NCBI GenBank assembly: GCA_014529385.2
Contig: CM043942.1
Span: 53,382,647 to 53,446,646, forward strand
DNA: 64,000 nt
Reading direction: 5' to 3'
Source: Adiantum capillus-veneris
Taxonomy: Eukaryota > Streptophyta > Polypodiopsida > Polypodiales > Pteridaceae
The translations under genes were made by a program, and so were the position numbers. Under the pieces are notes generated by a model. It did not search any database. It was not told the DNA's origin and worked only from the letters and a program-made list of their open reading frames with translations. Of the stretch, positions 55,666 to 64,000 are shown in pieces. The stretch's first letter is position 1, and every line of letters begins with the position of its first letter.

Positions 55666-58509
55666 ATGGAGAGCCAACGCCAAATGTCTGGATATCCTCT
55701 TTTCTTTGGAGAGCCTGGAGAGGATGCAGAATTATTTTTAGTAAATTTCAAGATGTCTTGCCGTATCAAGAGGATAGTAACCGATCAAGAACGTGTAGAA
55801 ATGTTTGAGGTGGTCCTTAGGAAAGATGCTAGTACTTGGTTTGACTCTTTGCCTGAGGAAGTTAAGGGGAATTACACAAAAGTTTTGAATCGTTTTAAGA
55901 GATACTTCTTTGATCCCCAAAACACTCAAAAACTATGGCAAGACATTCTTTCTCATAAGCAAAAAGACTTAGATGACTACTACTTGTACAAGCAAGAGTT
56001 TCTACGTCTTTGGGCTCTATGGATACGAAATGTTGCTAACCCTGGTGATGGTGCAGAATTTTTAAAGAAGGAGAGGTTCATAGCCAGACTCTTTCCTGAC
56101 CTTAAGGTAAAAGTTGAGGCGGGTGCACCTGCTACTTTTGATGCAGCTGAAACTAGGGCTGCTGAGAAGTATAGGAAACTCAAGTGCTTAAGGGGAGAGG
56201 TTCCAATAGAAGGTCTTAGACCCAAAGGTAAGTCACAAGCATCAACATCGAGGGAGCTTCCTGAGGTAACGGCGGAAGTAATTGAGAAGTTCAACGAATA
56301 TTTAAGCAGCATGTCAATTCACCTTGCACAAGCTGTAGGTCCAAAGGGACAAGCAAAGAAGTCTGAAGAGCGAGATCCACGACCTAGGAGAGTCTTGCAA
56401 TGTTGGAATTGCGGAGAGTCTGGACATGGGATGTATAATTGTCCTTGGCCCCGTGGGGAGCCAGGGAGGCCTAACTTGAATTACCCAGTGATGAATGCAG
56501 GTGAAGGAACTGGTCAACAACCAAGGCTTCTACAAAGGCCAAATGGACCAAGACCACCTCCACAAGGGGTAGAAGGAGTTCCACCTTTGCCAGATCCAAA
56601 TGTGCATGTGGTAGAGGTGACAAACTCAAATGAGGTTGACATGGAAGCCAATGGCATTAAGCGTGGCCGACGAAAAGGTAAAGAGAAAGAAGGAGTCACA
56701 TCACAGAGTGACCATGGACAAGGCAAGAAGGCAAAGGAAACCAAGGAAACCAAGAGGACTCGACGTCGTATCAACCTCCAAGACTTCCCTCTTGGACATG
56801 GTATGGCTCCGTACAACTTGTTGGAAGACATGAGAGGTAAGGGTCCTGATATTTCATGGCCTCAATTTCTTGCATTATGTCCACAAGTTAGGAGGGATTT
56901 AACAAGGGCAGTTAGCACTAGGAGAAAGGTAAAAGAGAGTGTGCCTGTTGTAAAAATTGCACAAGCTGAAATGAATGAGGACATTACACCGGTGCTAGAC
57001 TGTTACATCAAAGGGAGATTGGTTAGGAAAGGTCTAGTGGATGGGGGTGCACAAATTTGCATCATGACAGAGGGACTCATGCAAAGACTAGGCATGCACA
57101 TCCATGAGACACTTGAAATCAAAGTGAAAATGGCAAACAATAGCAAGGCTAGGTGTGTAGGAATTTGTAAAAATGTTTTTGTGGAGGCCTTTGGCATTAA
57201 GAAGGCAGTGGATTTTTATGTTATGTCGACCAAGGGAAGTGGTTATCCATTTATCCTAGGAAGACCATGGATAATGAAAATGCGAGCTTTGCAGGATTGG
57301 GAGAGTGGGAAATTAATTTGCAGGAATGACAATCATAAGAAGGTTGTCTTTGACATGAAGGAGCAACGCCAAGAGGAGCTCCATGAAGAATCATCTCAAA
57401 GTGAGACGGAAGAAGGTTGGACCGATAGCACTTCAGAAGAAGAAAGTAGCAGCAGCATTACTGAAGAGGAGTCTTCCATCGAAGTCATGGGGGTAAGGTT
57501 TAAGCCAAGCAACCAAGAGACCTCTTGTCAAGGCTTGGAGGAGGTAGGTCCTCAAGAGAACGAAGGTGTTCAAGATGAAGGGATGCTGGAAGGTATGCTA
57601 TCAACAACACTTACAAAGGATGAAAGAGAGGAGTTCAAATGTGTGCTAAGGAAGTTTCCTAGGATTTTCGCTAAAGACTACACCGATGTGCGTGGAGTAG
57701 ATGCTGTTCAACACAAAATTGAGTTGAAGCCAGAGGCCACACCTAAGGCTCAAAAGCTACGAAGGCTAGGAGTCATCAAGGAGCAGGCTTTACTCAAGGA
57801 GGTAAGAAAGCTTCTAGCAGCAGGGTTCATTTATCCAGTGGAGAATTCAGAGTGGGTCTCTCCTGTTGTTGTCACTCCTAAGAAGAACGGCAAGTGGAGG
57901 GTGTGTGTGGATTACCGTCCCCTCAATGAGGCAACAAAAAGAGATCACTTTCCCCTCCCATTCCAGGATGAGATACTAAATGAGGTAGCTGGTCATGAGA
58001 AGTACACTGTGTGCGATGGTTACTCAGGTTACTTTCAAATAGGGATTGCACTGGAGGATCAATTGAAAACAACCTTTATCACTCCTTGGGGTTGTTATGC
58101 TTTTAGAGTCATGCCATTTGGTCTGACAAATGCTCCTGCAACATTCCAACGTTTCATGAATATGGTGTTTCAAGCATTCTTTGGAAAGTCAATTAGGGTG
58201 TTCATTGATGATTTCTGTATTTATAGCTCAAAATCATTGCATCTACAAAGGGTAGAAGAAGGTTTAAAGAAGCTCTACGACATGGGAGGTCAACTCAACC
58301 CCGACAAGTGCCATATAGGTGAGGATGAAGTAATCTTGCTTGGTCATAAAGTTTCTTACAAAGGCATTGAAGTGGATCCTTCGAAGGCAAAGGCTCTTAT
58401 TGAGCTACCATCACCCAAGAGTCTTAAGGAGGTCATCTCATTCATTCAAAAGGTGAAGTATATGTCACGCTTCATTCACTTAGCCTCGGAGTTACTTCAC
58501 CCTTTGTAA
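55666..58509 (+). CDS. B2 Gag-protease-RT polyprotein
   Basis: 947 codons from ATG. Gag capsid-like region (about 1-230: WFDSLPEEVKGNY, FKRYFFDPQNTQ), zinc knuckle at 246-259 (CWNCGESGHGMYNC), basic Lys/Arg-rich linker (about 330-370), retropepsin with Asp459 in LVDGGAQ, an acidic Ser/Glu tract (about 570-610), and RT with VCVDYRPLNEATKRDHFPLP and catalytic Asp848-Asp849 (VFIDDF). It is stopped by a TAA at 58507, where the nested copies read CAA. The frame resumes at 58513 without a shift, so this is one point change from a polyprotein of about 1760 codons. Confidence 0.9.
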   Translation: MESQRQMSGYPLFFGEPGEDAELFLVNFKMSCRIKRIVTDQERVEMFEVVLRKDASTWFDSLPEEVKGNYTKVLNRFKRYFFDPQNTQKLWQDILSHKQKDLDDYYLYKQEFLRLWALWIRNVANPGDGAEFLKKERFIARLFPDLKVKVEAGAPATFDAAETRAAEKYRKLKCLRGEVPIEGLRPKGKSQASTSRELPEVTAEVIEKFNEYLSSMSIHLAQAVGPKGQAKKSEERDPRPRRVLQCWNCGESGHGMYNCPWPRGEPGRPNLNYPVMNAGEGTGQQPRLLQRPNGPRPPPQGVEGVPPLPDPNVHVVEVTNSNEVDMEANGIKRGRRKGKEKEGVTSQSDHGQGKKAKETKETKRTRRRINLQDFPLGHGMAPYNLLEDMRGKGPDISWPQFLALCPQVRRDLTRAVSTRRKVKESVPVVKIAQAEMNEDITPVLDCYIKGRLVRKGLVDGGAQICIMTEGLMQRLGMHIHETLEIKVKMANNSKARCVGICKNVFVEAFGIKKAVDFYVMSTKGSGYPFILGRPWIMKMRALQDWESGKLICRNDNHKKVVFDMKEQRQEELHEESSQSETEEGWTDSTSEEESSSSITEEESSIEVMGVRFKPSNQETSCQGLEEVGPQENEGVQDEGMLEGMLSTTLTKDEREEFKCVLRKFPRIFAKDYTDVRGVDAVQHKIELKPEATPKAQKLRRLGVIKEQALLKEVRKLLAAGFIYPVENSEWVSPVVVTPKKNGKWRVCVDYRPLNEATKRDHFPLPFQDEILNEVAGHEKYTVCDGYSGYFQIGIALEDQLKTTFITPWGCYAFRVMPFGLTNAPATFQRFMNMVFQAFFGKSIRVFIDDFCIYSSKSLHLQRVEEGLKKLYDMGGQLNPDKCHIGEDEVILLGHKVSYKGIEVDPSKAKALIELPSPKSLKEVISFIQKVKYMSRFIHLASELLHPL

Positions 58510-58512
58510 AAA

Positions 58513-60945
58513 TTGACACAACAAGTAGAATTTGCATGGTCTGATGAGCTTGAAGAGTACTTTTGTAACATTAAAGTCATTTTGTCAGAGCTACCAACAC
58601 TCATGCCTCCTTGTTGGGAGTACACATTCTTTGTTAGCTCTAGTGCTGGGAAAGAAACAATTGGTGCTGTGTTGCTACAACAAGATCCCCACAGTACAAG
58701 GATGCGACCCATCTACTTTGCTAGTAGGGTCATGAATGCTTTGGAGAGAGACTACACAGAAGCAGAACTCATGATGCTTTCTCTCATGTTTGCGGTGAGA
58801 AAGTTTAGATCCTACCTGCTACCAAAACCTTTTGTAATTCTCACTGCAGAAAATTTGTTCCCTTGGGTGTCATCTCAAATGAATCTTAGTACTAGGATCT
58901 CAAAGTGGATTATGGAGTTGCAAGAGTTTCAATACTCTTTCAAGGTAGAAGATAGTGTGCGTGCACAATTGGCAGGGATTCTCACTTATAGGGTGCACGA
59001 AAAGGAGATTAAGGTGCCTGAAGTAAAGACCCTACCATTGCCACCACCAAAAATTATTCCTAATGCTTTTACTTTGTTCTTTGATGGAGCTTTTCGTCGA
59101 GCCACAGGAAAAGCAGGGGGAGGGCTAGTGTTGCTCAACCCAAGTGGAGAGGTGGTCATGAAAGAGAAGTTCAATCTACCAAGTTCAGCTAGCAACAATG
59201 AAGCAGAATATGACACTCTACTTCATGGTTTGAAGATGTGCATTGGCCAAGCGATACAACGCCTCATGGTAAATGGAGATGCACTTCTCATTGTTAAACA
59301 GATTTTAGGCATTTGGGCATGCAAGAATGAGAGCTTACGGACAAAAGTTCATGCCATTCGTAGATTTTTTAATCAATTTGAAGAAGTGCAACTATATCAT
59401 ATTCCTAGGAAACAGAATGAAGATGCTGATTTACTTGCACAACAAGCCGTTGCATGTGTAAAGAAAGAAGTGCAGGTCATCATGGTGGCGGCTGCTGTGA
59501 AGCAACCGAGGTACCAGGGATTGGAGTCATTGGCTCCCATCATTGGCTACATTTTGGAGGGTGAGTTTCCACCAGACTTCACAAAAGCTCAGAAGAGGAG
59601 ACTCATGAAGAAGGCAAGCGTATATCTCTTCCTAGAAGCCTCCCTCTATCAAAGAGGGAAGGATCAAGTGTGCAGACGAGTACCAACTATCAAGGAAATT
59701 CCAGCCATTCTAAAAGGTTTTCATGAAGAGGCATGTGGTGGTCATTTTGCCCAAGAATTAACTGTGAAGAAGATTTTGCTTTCGGGGTATGTTTGGCCAA
59801 GTTTGCATGTGGATGTTCAACATTGGTGTAAAAGCTGTCACACTTGTCAGATAAATGGAAATAGAAGGTTGGTGCATGGCCCGAGGGAAATAGTGCTTGC
59901 AAATGGACCCTTTGAAAAGTGGGGCATTGATGCTATGGGTCCTCTGCCTAGGACAAAAAATGGTAAACTCTACATTCTAGTGGCTATAGACTATATGACT
60001 AGGTGGGTGGAAGCACAAAGTGTGGCAAAGGTAAATGAGAAGACAGTGAGCAAATTCGTCTACACTCACATTTGTTGTAGATTTGGCACACCTTTGGAGA
60101 TTGTTTCTGATAATGGTCCAGGGTTTAGAAAAGGATTGCTCACAGAAGTTTGTGAAGAGCTTCACATTCTACATCGTCATAGCACACCATACTACCCACA
60201 GTCAAATGGTTTGGTGGAGAAGGCTAATGCTGTCATTGCAGGAATCATTAGAAAGATGGTGCAAAACAAGACAAAATTATGGGATGACTTCTTGGATGGT
60301 GCCTTGTGGGCATATCGAACCACATATAGGGAAGCCACGGAGTTCACACCATTTCACTTGGTCTATGGTCAAGAGGCTTTGCAGCCTATCGAGCTCAACA
60401 TTCCAACAATGCGACTTCATGGCAAAGGAGCACAAGATGATCAAGAGGTATGGATGGATCGACTTCTTACGTTAGTGGAGCTTGAGTGGAAAAGAGAAGC
60501 AGCATATGAGTGCTACAAGAGGAAAGCCACACAAGCGAAAGAAACGCACGACAAGAAACTGAAGGACAAAGGCATCAAGGAAGGAGAGCTTGTGCTAAGG
60601 TATGACAATCGACTTGACAATCGTTTTGATGCCAAGTTTGAAACAAGATGGCAAGGGCCATACATAGTCAAGAAGGCTTTCAATTCTAGTTACTATCAGC
60701 TTATGGACTTGAATGGTAAAGAGCACTCCAGGAAAGTAAACGGGTATCGCTTGAAGCCCTATTTGAGTCGCCTTCTACCAAAGGATCTACCAAAGATCTG
60801 TCCAAAGGCCGCTGTCTTATGTAAGTATTGTTACATGAAGCATGAGTGTAACTCCAACCAAAATTCTGAGGGGCCAAACAATGAAGATCTCGTCAAGGAC
60901 TCTGAAGCACTCTCTTTGGAAAAGATGCTCTATGATGGTACATGA
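58513..60945 (+). CDS. B2 RNase H - archaeal-type RNase H - integrase
   Basis: This continues the gag-pol frame after the TAA; 810 codons to TGA at 60943. Regions: first RNase H (FFVSSSAGKETIGAVLLQ, EAELMMLSLMFAVRKF), tether, second archaeal-type RNase H (TLFFDGAFRRATGKAGGGLV, ASNNEAEYDTLLHGLK, NGDALLIVKQI, RKQNEDADLLA), integrase zinc finger (H...H...CKSCHTC), catalytic Asp473, Asp533 and Glu569 (35-residue spacing), GPY module (WQGPYIVKKAF) and a Cys/acidic tail. All catalytic residues checked are present. It would need readthrough or reversion of the TAA to be made. Confidence 0.9.
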   Translation: MTQQVEFAWSDELEEYFCNIKVILSELPTLMPPCWEYTFFVSSSAGKETIGAVLLQQDPHSTRMRPIYFASRVMNALERDYTEAELMMLSLMFAVRKFRSYLLPKPFVILTAENLFPWVSSQMNLSTRISKWIMELQEFQYSFKVEDSVRAQLAGILTYRVHEKEIKVPEVKTLPLPPPKIIPNAFTLFFDGAFRRATGKAGGGLVLLNPSGEVVMKEKFNLPSSASNNEAEYDTLLHGLKMCIGQAIQRLMVNGDALLIVKQILGIWACKNESLRTKVHAIRRFFNQFEEVQLYHIPRKQNEDADLLAQQAVACVKKEVQVIMVAAAVKQPRYQGLESLAPIIGYILEGEFPPDFTKAQKRRLMKKASVYLFLEASLYQRGKDQVCRRVPTIKEIPAILKGFHEEACGGHFAQELTVKKILLSGYVWPSLHVDVQHWCKSCHTCQINGNRRLVHGPREIVLANGPFEKWGIDAMGPLPRTKNGKLYILVAIDYMTRWVEAQSVAKVNEKTVSKFVYTHICCRFGTPLEIVSDNGPGFRKGLLTEVCEELHILHRHSTPYYPQSNGLVEKANAVIAGIIRKMVQNKTKLWDDFLDGALWAYRTTYREATEFTPFHLVYGQEALQPIELNIPTMRLHGKGAQDDQEVWMDRLLTLVELEWKREAAYECYKRKATQAKETHDKKLKDKGIKEGELVLRYDNRLDNRFDAKFETRWQGPYIVKKAFNSSYYQLMDLNGKEHSRKVNGYRLKPYLSRLLPKDLPKICPKAAVLCKYCYMKHECNSNQNSEGPNNEDLVKDSEALSLEKMLYDGT

Positions 60946-60973
60946 ATATACCATCATCCAGGGGGGGCGCTAA

Positions 60974-63633
60974 TGATAGCCGTTTTTTCGGCTCTTTGTA
61001 ATTGCCACAGTGAGTTACCTCACCCTACCAAAATCACCCAAACACTGTGGCTATCCCTACCATTTCACTGTACATAGGCGTGCGTGAGTCACGGGACTTT
61101 TCCCATATCTTCTTAAAAACCCTCAGCTAGCTAGTCACTGGGCTAGGTGAGCCAAAAAAAAATAAAAAAATAAAAAAATAAAAGTATATTATGGCCTCTT
61201 TGTGTGTAAATATTTCATTGTATATATGGCCTAAATATAGGGATTTTTTATAATTATTTTGGTATTTTATTTAAATATTTCTACTTAGGTGTGTGTTTTA
61301 TTAAACCTATGTACACCTTCTTTCATCCTCTTACACCATAATTATATTTTTTTTGCCAATATGTACATACTCTAACCTCATATTTTTCCTTTATACAAAT
61401 CACTCCCACATTTTCACCCTCACCCTCGTGAAAACAAAAAATTGATTTCTACTCATTGGTTACTTTTATTATATTATTTACTTGCATACCTTTTCCTCTT
61501 TCACCCAAAATAATTCAAGGAGGGACCATATCATATGATTCCAATATCTTTCCATATCCATAACTCCTCCATATTTTTATTATTACTTTTACTCATTATT
61601 CTAACACCATGTGCTCATTGAGCTAAAGTCCATGAATAGTCCATACACTAGTCCCACCATGTATATATTTCTTATTTCACCAATAATCCTCCTCCATGCA
61701 TGGGTCAAGGGCAACTTGAATGCTTTGTATTATAATATGACAAAGGAGGGGCTCACTCTTGGATGCATTGTACAAATTCAACAAAGGAGGGGACCACTAA
61801 AAGACTTTTGCAGGCATAAAAAACAGGCTTTTTGGTGAGAATTTTGGCACCTATCTCCACTCCGAATTTGGAGCGGTGGTCAAAAGAGAAAATGTAGCCC
61901 ACGCTCTGAATAATCACCCAAAATGTTTTCATGATTTTTGGAGCTACCAGCTGTGAGCTATGATTTTTTTAGTGGACCCCAGTTTTCCCATGCTATGCAG
62001 CCACACTCTCTCTTCCACTTTATCATTTTCCTCTTTCACACACACTTCTCCACTCATCATCCCCATCTCTCTCACCACTCCTCTCTGCACACTACTCACC
62101 TTCTCCTCAACCTTGAAGAATAAGAGAAACCATGGTGAACTCATACCTCCCACACACAATTCCATTCCAAAATTGACCACAAAGTCTCATTTTTCCTCCT
62201 CCAAATTACCCATATCTATCAAAAAACCACAAAATACAGCCTCTTCTCTTAAAAGACAGCATCATGGTGGTTGATTACTCAGCTTCAATTACCTTGTCTC
62301 TCAAGGAAGGTCAAGAGTGGAGAAAAAATGTACCGTCAAAGCTAGTGGACCGTCAACAAGCGTCAAAATTGGCCCTACTCAAGACACTTGGAGCAGCAAC
62401 CTTGTAAGAAATCCACCTTTTCTTACCTCTTAAGAGTTTTTCTTCCTTATTTGTATCCTACATGGATACTCCCATTGTAAATATTCAATTCCATTTGTAA
62501 ATTAATACTAACTCTACTAACACTAACCCACTATGAAAAGTCCTATCACCTCCATTTCTCTCCGCTCTCTTTCCCCACCAACTTCTTGATAATTCCAAGC
62601 AAAAGAAATTAGATAAATTGCTGAAAATCTAACCCAACCATGGTTAGAGGAGTAACCCTAGCCTTCAAAATTGCTATAAAAGGAGGGTGTAGCTAGCATA
62701 AGGGGGGGGGAGCCATAAGCAAGAGCACTATGCTATAGCTTGAGAAGCCAATCTCAACCTCTCTAGAAGGAGCTCTTGAGTGGAAGCTCATTGTCTTATG
62801 CATGTGCATGTGTTGTAATAGGGGATTAGCAAGGGAAATCTATGCCATTGTAAGAGAGAGAGTGATCATTCAATTGAGAGTAGGAAATCTATCATTTCTC
62901 CTACTAGTGTAAGCCCAACATTCGCTGAATCAAGGAGGGTGGATTTGGACTAAGCTTGGATACTTTGTCTCCCTTCCAACGTGAAGTAATGGACAACAAT
63001 GATGCGTAAGTGTCTTGGTGTTTTTTTTTTGGTTAAGTTCTTGATAGCTTGTCTCTGGTGTTGTCATCAATCTAGCCATAAATCCCACATACTGTAAGAG
63101 GGCGACAGGGTGGAGAGGACTCCCCTGGCCTTAAGACAGTGATTGGGGTGGCTTTTCTTGTGATGTGTTGTGGTGAAATTTACGCAAGCTATGTTGAACA
63201 AGTACTAATCTCACTTTGATTTGTCATGACAGATTTGTAAGAAGGTATTAATGCAACAAGCACCCCCTCCCCCTTTCTCTCTCTTTCTTAAATATATAGT
63301 TGTGTTTGCTTGATCATTGCCGATACGTTTCAAAGCAGCCCGAGCACTCTCTCTCTCTCTCTCTCTCTCTCGTGTTTTAGTGTGTGAGAGTATTCCATTG
63401 GTGTTAGGGTTAGTGTAAATTCCTTGCTTGTTTGTGGGTTGCTCTAACGATTCTCCTCTTTTGCGTCCTAGTTCGCTCTTAAACTAGGTGGTGCCCCTTG
63501 TGTAGTTGGGATTTGGCGGTGGGTTTGTTGTTTTGGTTTGTGTTGTGTTGTGCCCCAGCCCCATTGAGCAGCACGGGAGCCTTGAAGGGTGTCTAGAGGC
63601 CACTCTTCTTGTTGCCCGCCCCGGACCGCCTCA
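60974..63633 (+). repeat. B2 3' LTR
   Basis: 2660 bp, TGATAGCCGT to CCGCCTCA, near-identical to 51326-54003; differences are a few substitutions and microsatellite lengths (CT run about 63347-63371, shorter than in the 5' LTR). U3 small ORF 62264-62407, TATAAAA 62675-62681, mini-exon ATG 62989 with donor at 63006. Confidence 0.93.
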
Positions 63634-63637
63634 GTAG
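63634..63637. repeat. Target-site duplication of B2 (right)
   Basis: GTAG, the partner of 51322-51325. Confidence 0.88.
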
Positions 63638-63933
63638 TTTCAATTGCCTCGGCCGTCACTGTCCTGGGACTAAAAAGAATAAAAAAGGTAAAGTCAATGG
63701 CAAGAGAATCAGCATCATGGAAGGTTGTTGGTGCCATCAAAGGGAAAGCCGCCTCTCCCACCCCTGCTCAACTTAAGGGTGGAATGGGCGCCCTTCCGAT
63801 TCACAACCCCTTTGAAGCGTTTCAAGCTACGGATCACCTGGTGACAGAAGAGCCCCCTGACTCTCCTAGAGCCAGAGGTGTAGAAACAGGACCTGGGTTA
63901 GATGTGGAGGAATTTGTCCCGCTTTCACAATGA
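63638..63933 (+). pseudogene. LINE D ORF1, 3' part
   Basis: C-terminal end of the LINE D ORF1 interrupted by B2. The frame continues from 51325 and ends at TGA 63931-63933 (FVPLSQ). It is low-complexity and polar, as expected for the ORF1 tail after the zinc knuckle. Confidence 0.7.
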
Positions 63934-63937
63934 TGGA

Positions 63938-64000
63938 AGTCTAGCTTTAAAATCATGGAATGTGAAAGGATTGAAGACCCGAAAGAAGCATATCCTGTTT
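63938..64000 (+). CDS. LINE D ORF2 start (endonuclease), partial
   Basis: The frame just after the ORF1 stop reads SLALKSWNVKGLKTRKKH, matching the W-N-V-R/K-G-L motif at the beginning of the L1 apurinic endonuclease. The rest lies beyond the window. Confidence 0.7.

Larger units (their letters stand above)
51326..63633 (+). mobile_element. B2: nearly intact family B Tat-like retrotransposon
   Basis: 12,308 bp with near-identical 2.7-kb LTRs and a 4-bp GTAG duplication, so a recent insertion. Order: LTR, primer site, accessory ORF1 and ORF2 (ATG-started paralogs), ORF3 and ORF4 (paralogs without ATG), gag-PR-RT, a single TAA, then RNase H, archaeal-type RNase H and integrase, G-rich polypurine tract, LTR. 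The dual RNase H places it near the Tat lineage of plant Ty3/gypsy; members such as Ogre are also known for an extra ORF upstream of gag. It sits inside LINE D ORF1. Confidence 0.93.

Noticed and set aside
1-64000. Host genes, tRNA or rRNA genes, CRISPR arrays, bacterial operons
   Set aside because: No tRNA-like or rRNA segments were recognised. Direct repeats are LTRs, LINE duplications or microsatellites. Every substantial coding region is transposable-element type.

Overview
The window looks like a transposable-element graveyard from a land-plant nuclear genome. No host gene could be supported. The evidence is the element content: Ty3/gypsy LTR retrotransposons of two plant-type lineages (a chromodomain chromovirus primed by initiator Met-tRNA, and a Tat-like element with two RNase H domains), L1-type LINEs with a DUF4283-like/zinc-knuckle ORF1 and an RVT zinc-binding tail, and many CT/CA microsatellites. 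I cannot name the species; a large-genome plant such as a fern or gymnosperm is only a guess.

Layout. 1-4.6 kb: old fragments (an unassigned broken ORF, a possible LTR edge, a decayed Gag-like gene). 4.6-10.6 kb, minus strand: a large decayed ORF of unknown family, then a retropepsin fragment and an integrase tail of Ty3/gypsy type. 10.6-11.9 kb, minus strand: a LINE ORF1 remnant. 12.5-16.6 kb: two 5'-truncated LINEs at the same 12-bp target. 17.2-21.8 kb: a longer LINE (EN, RT, tail) interrupted by about 0.74 kb of unassigned DNA. 21.9-50.0 kb: a chromovirus, here called element A, with LTRs at 21867-23490 and 48374-50003. Its pol gene is split by a 19.3-kb nested insertion (26670-45989) of a second family, B, arranged LTR-internal-LTR-internal-LTR. 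50.1-64.0 kb: a LINE ORF1 on the plus strand, split by a nearly intact 12.3-kb B element (51326-63633); the LINE resumes at 63638 and its ORF2 runs off the end.

The most interesting object is family B. Its best copy carries four small ORFs between the primer-binding site and gag, in two paralogous pairs (about 70 aa each, and about 150-157 aa each). The larger pair has no usable ATG. Each is preceded by a plausible 3' splice site in the phase needed to join a tiny ATG exon in the LTR, whose 5' splice site (GCGTAAGT) contains a stop codon if left unspliced. This predicts an LTR-encoded start exon feeding alternative splicing to accessory proteins, with another acceptor just upstream of gag. 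The signals are seen in the sequence; the splicing itself is inference.

B insertions have 4-bp target duplications (GTAT and GTAG). The second internal domain in the nested array (37603-43493) carries a dense run of single-base indels relative to the first while sharing its stop codons. It should be checked as a possible assembly-quality artefact before any evolutionary reading.
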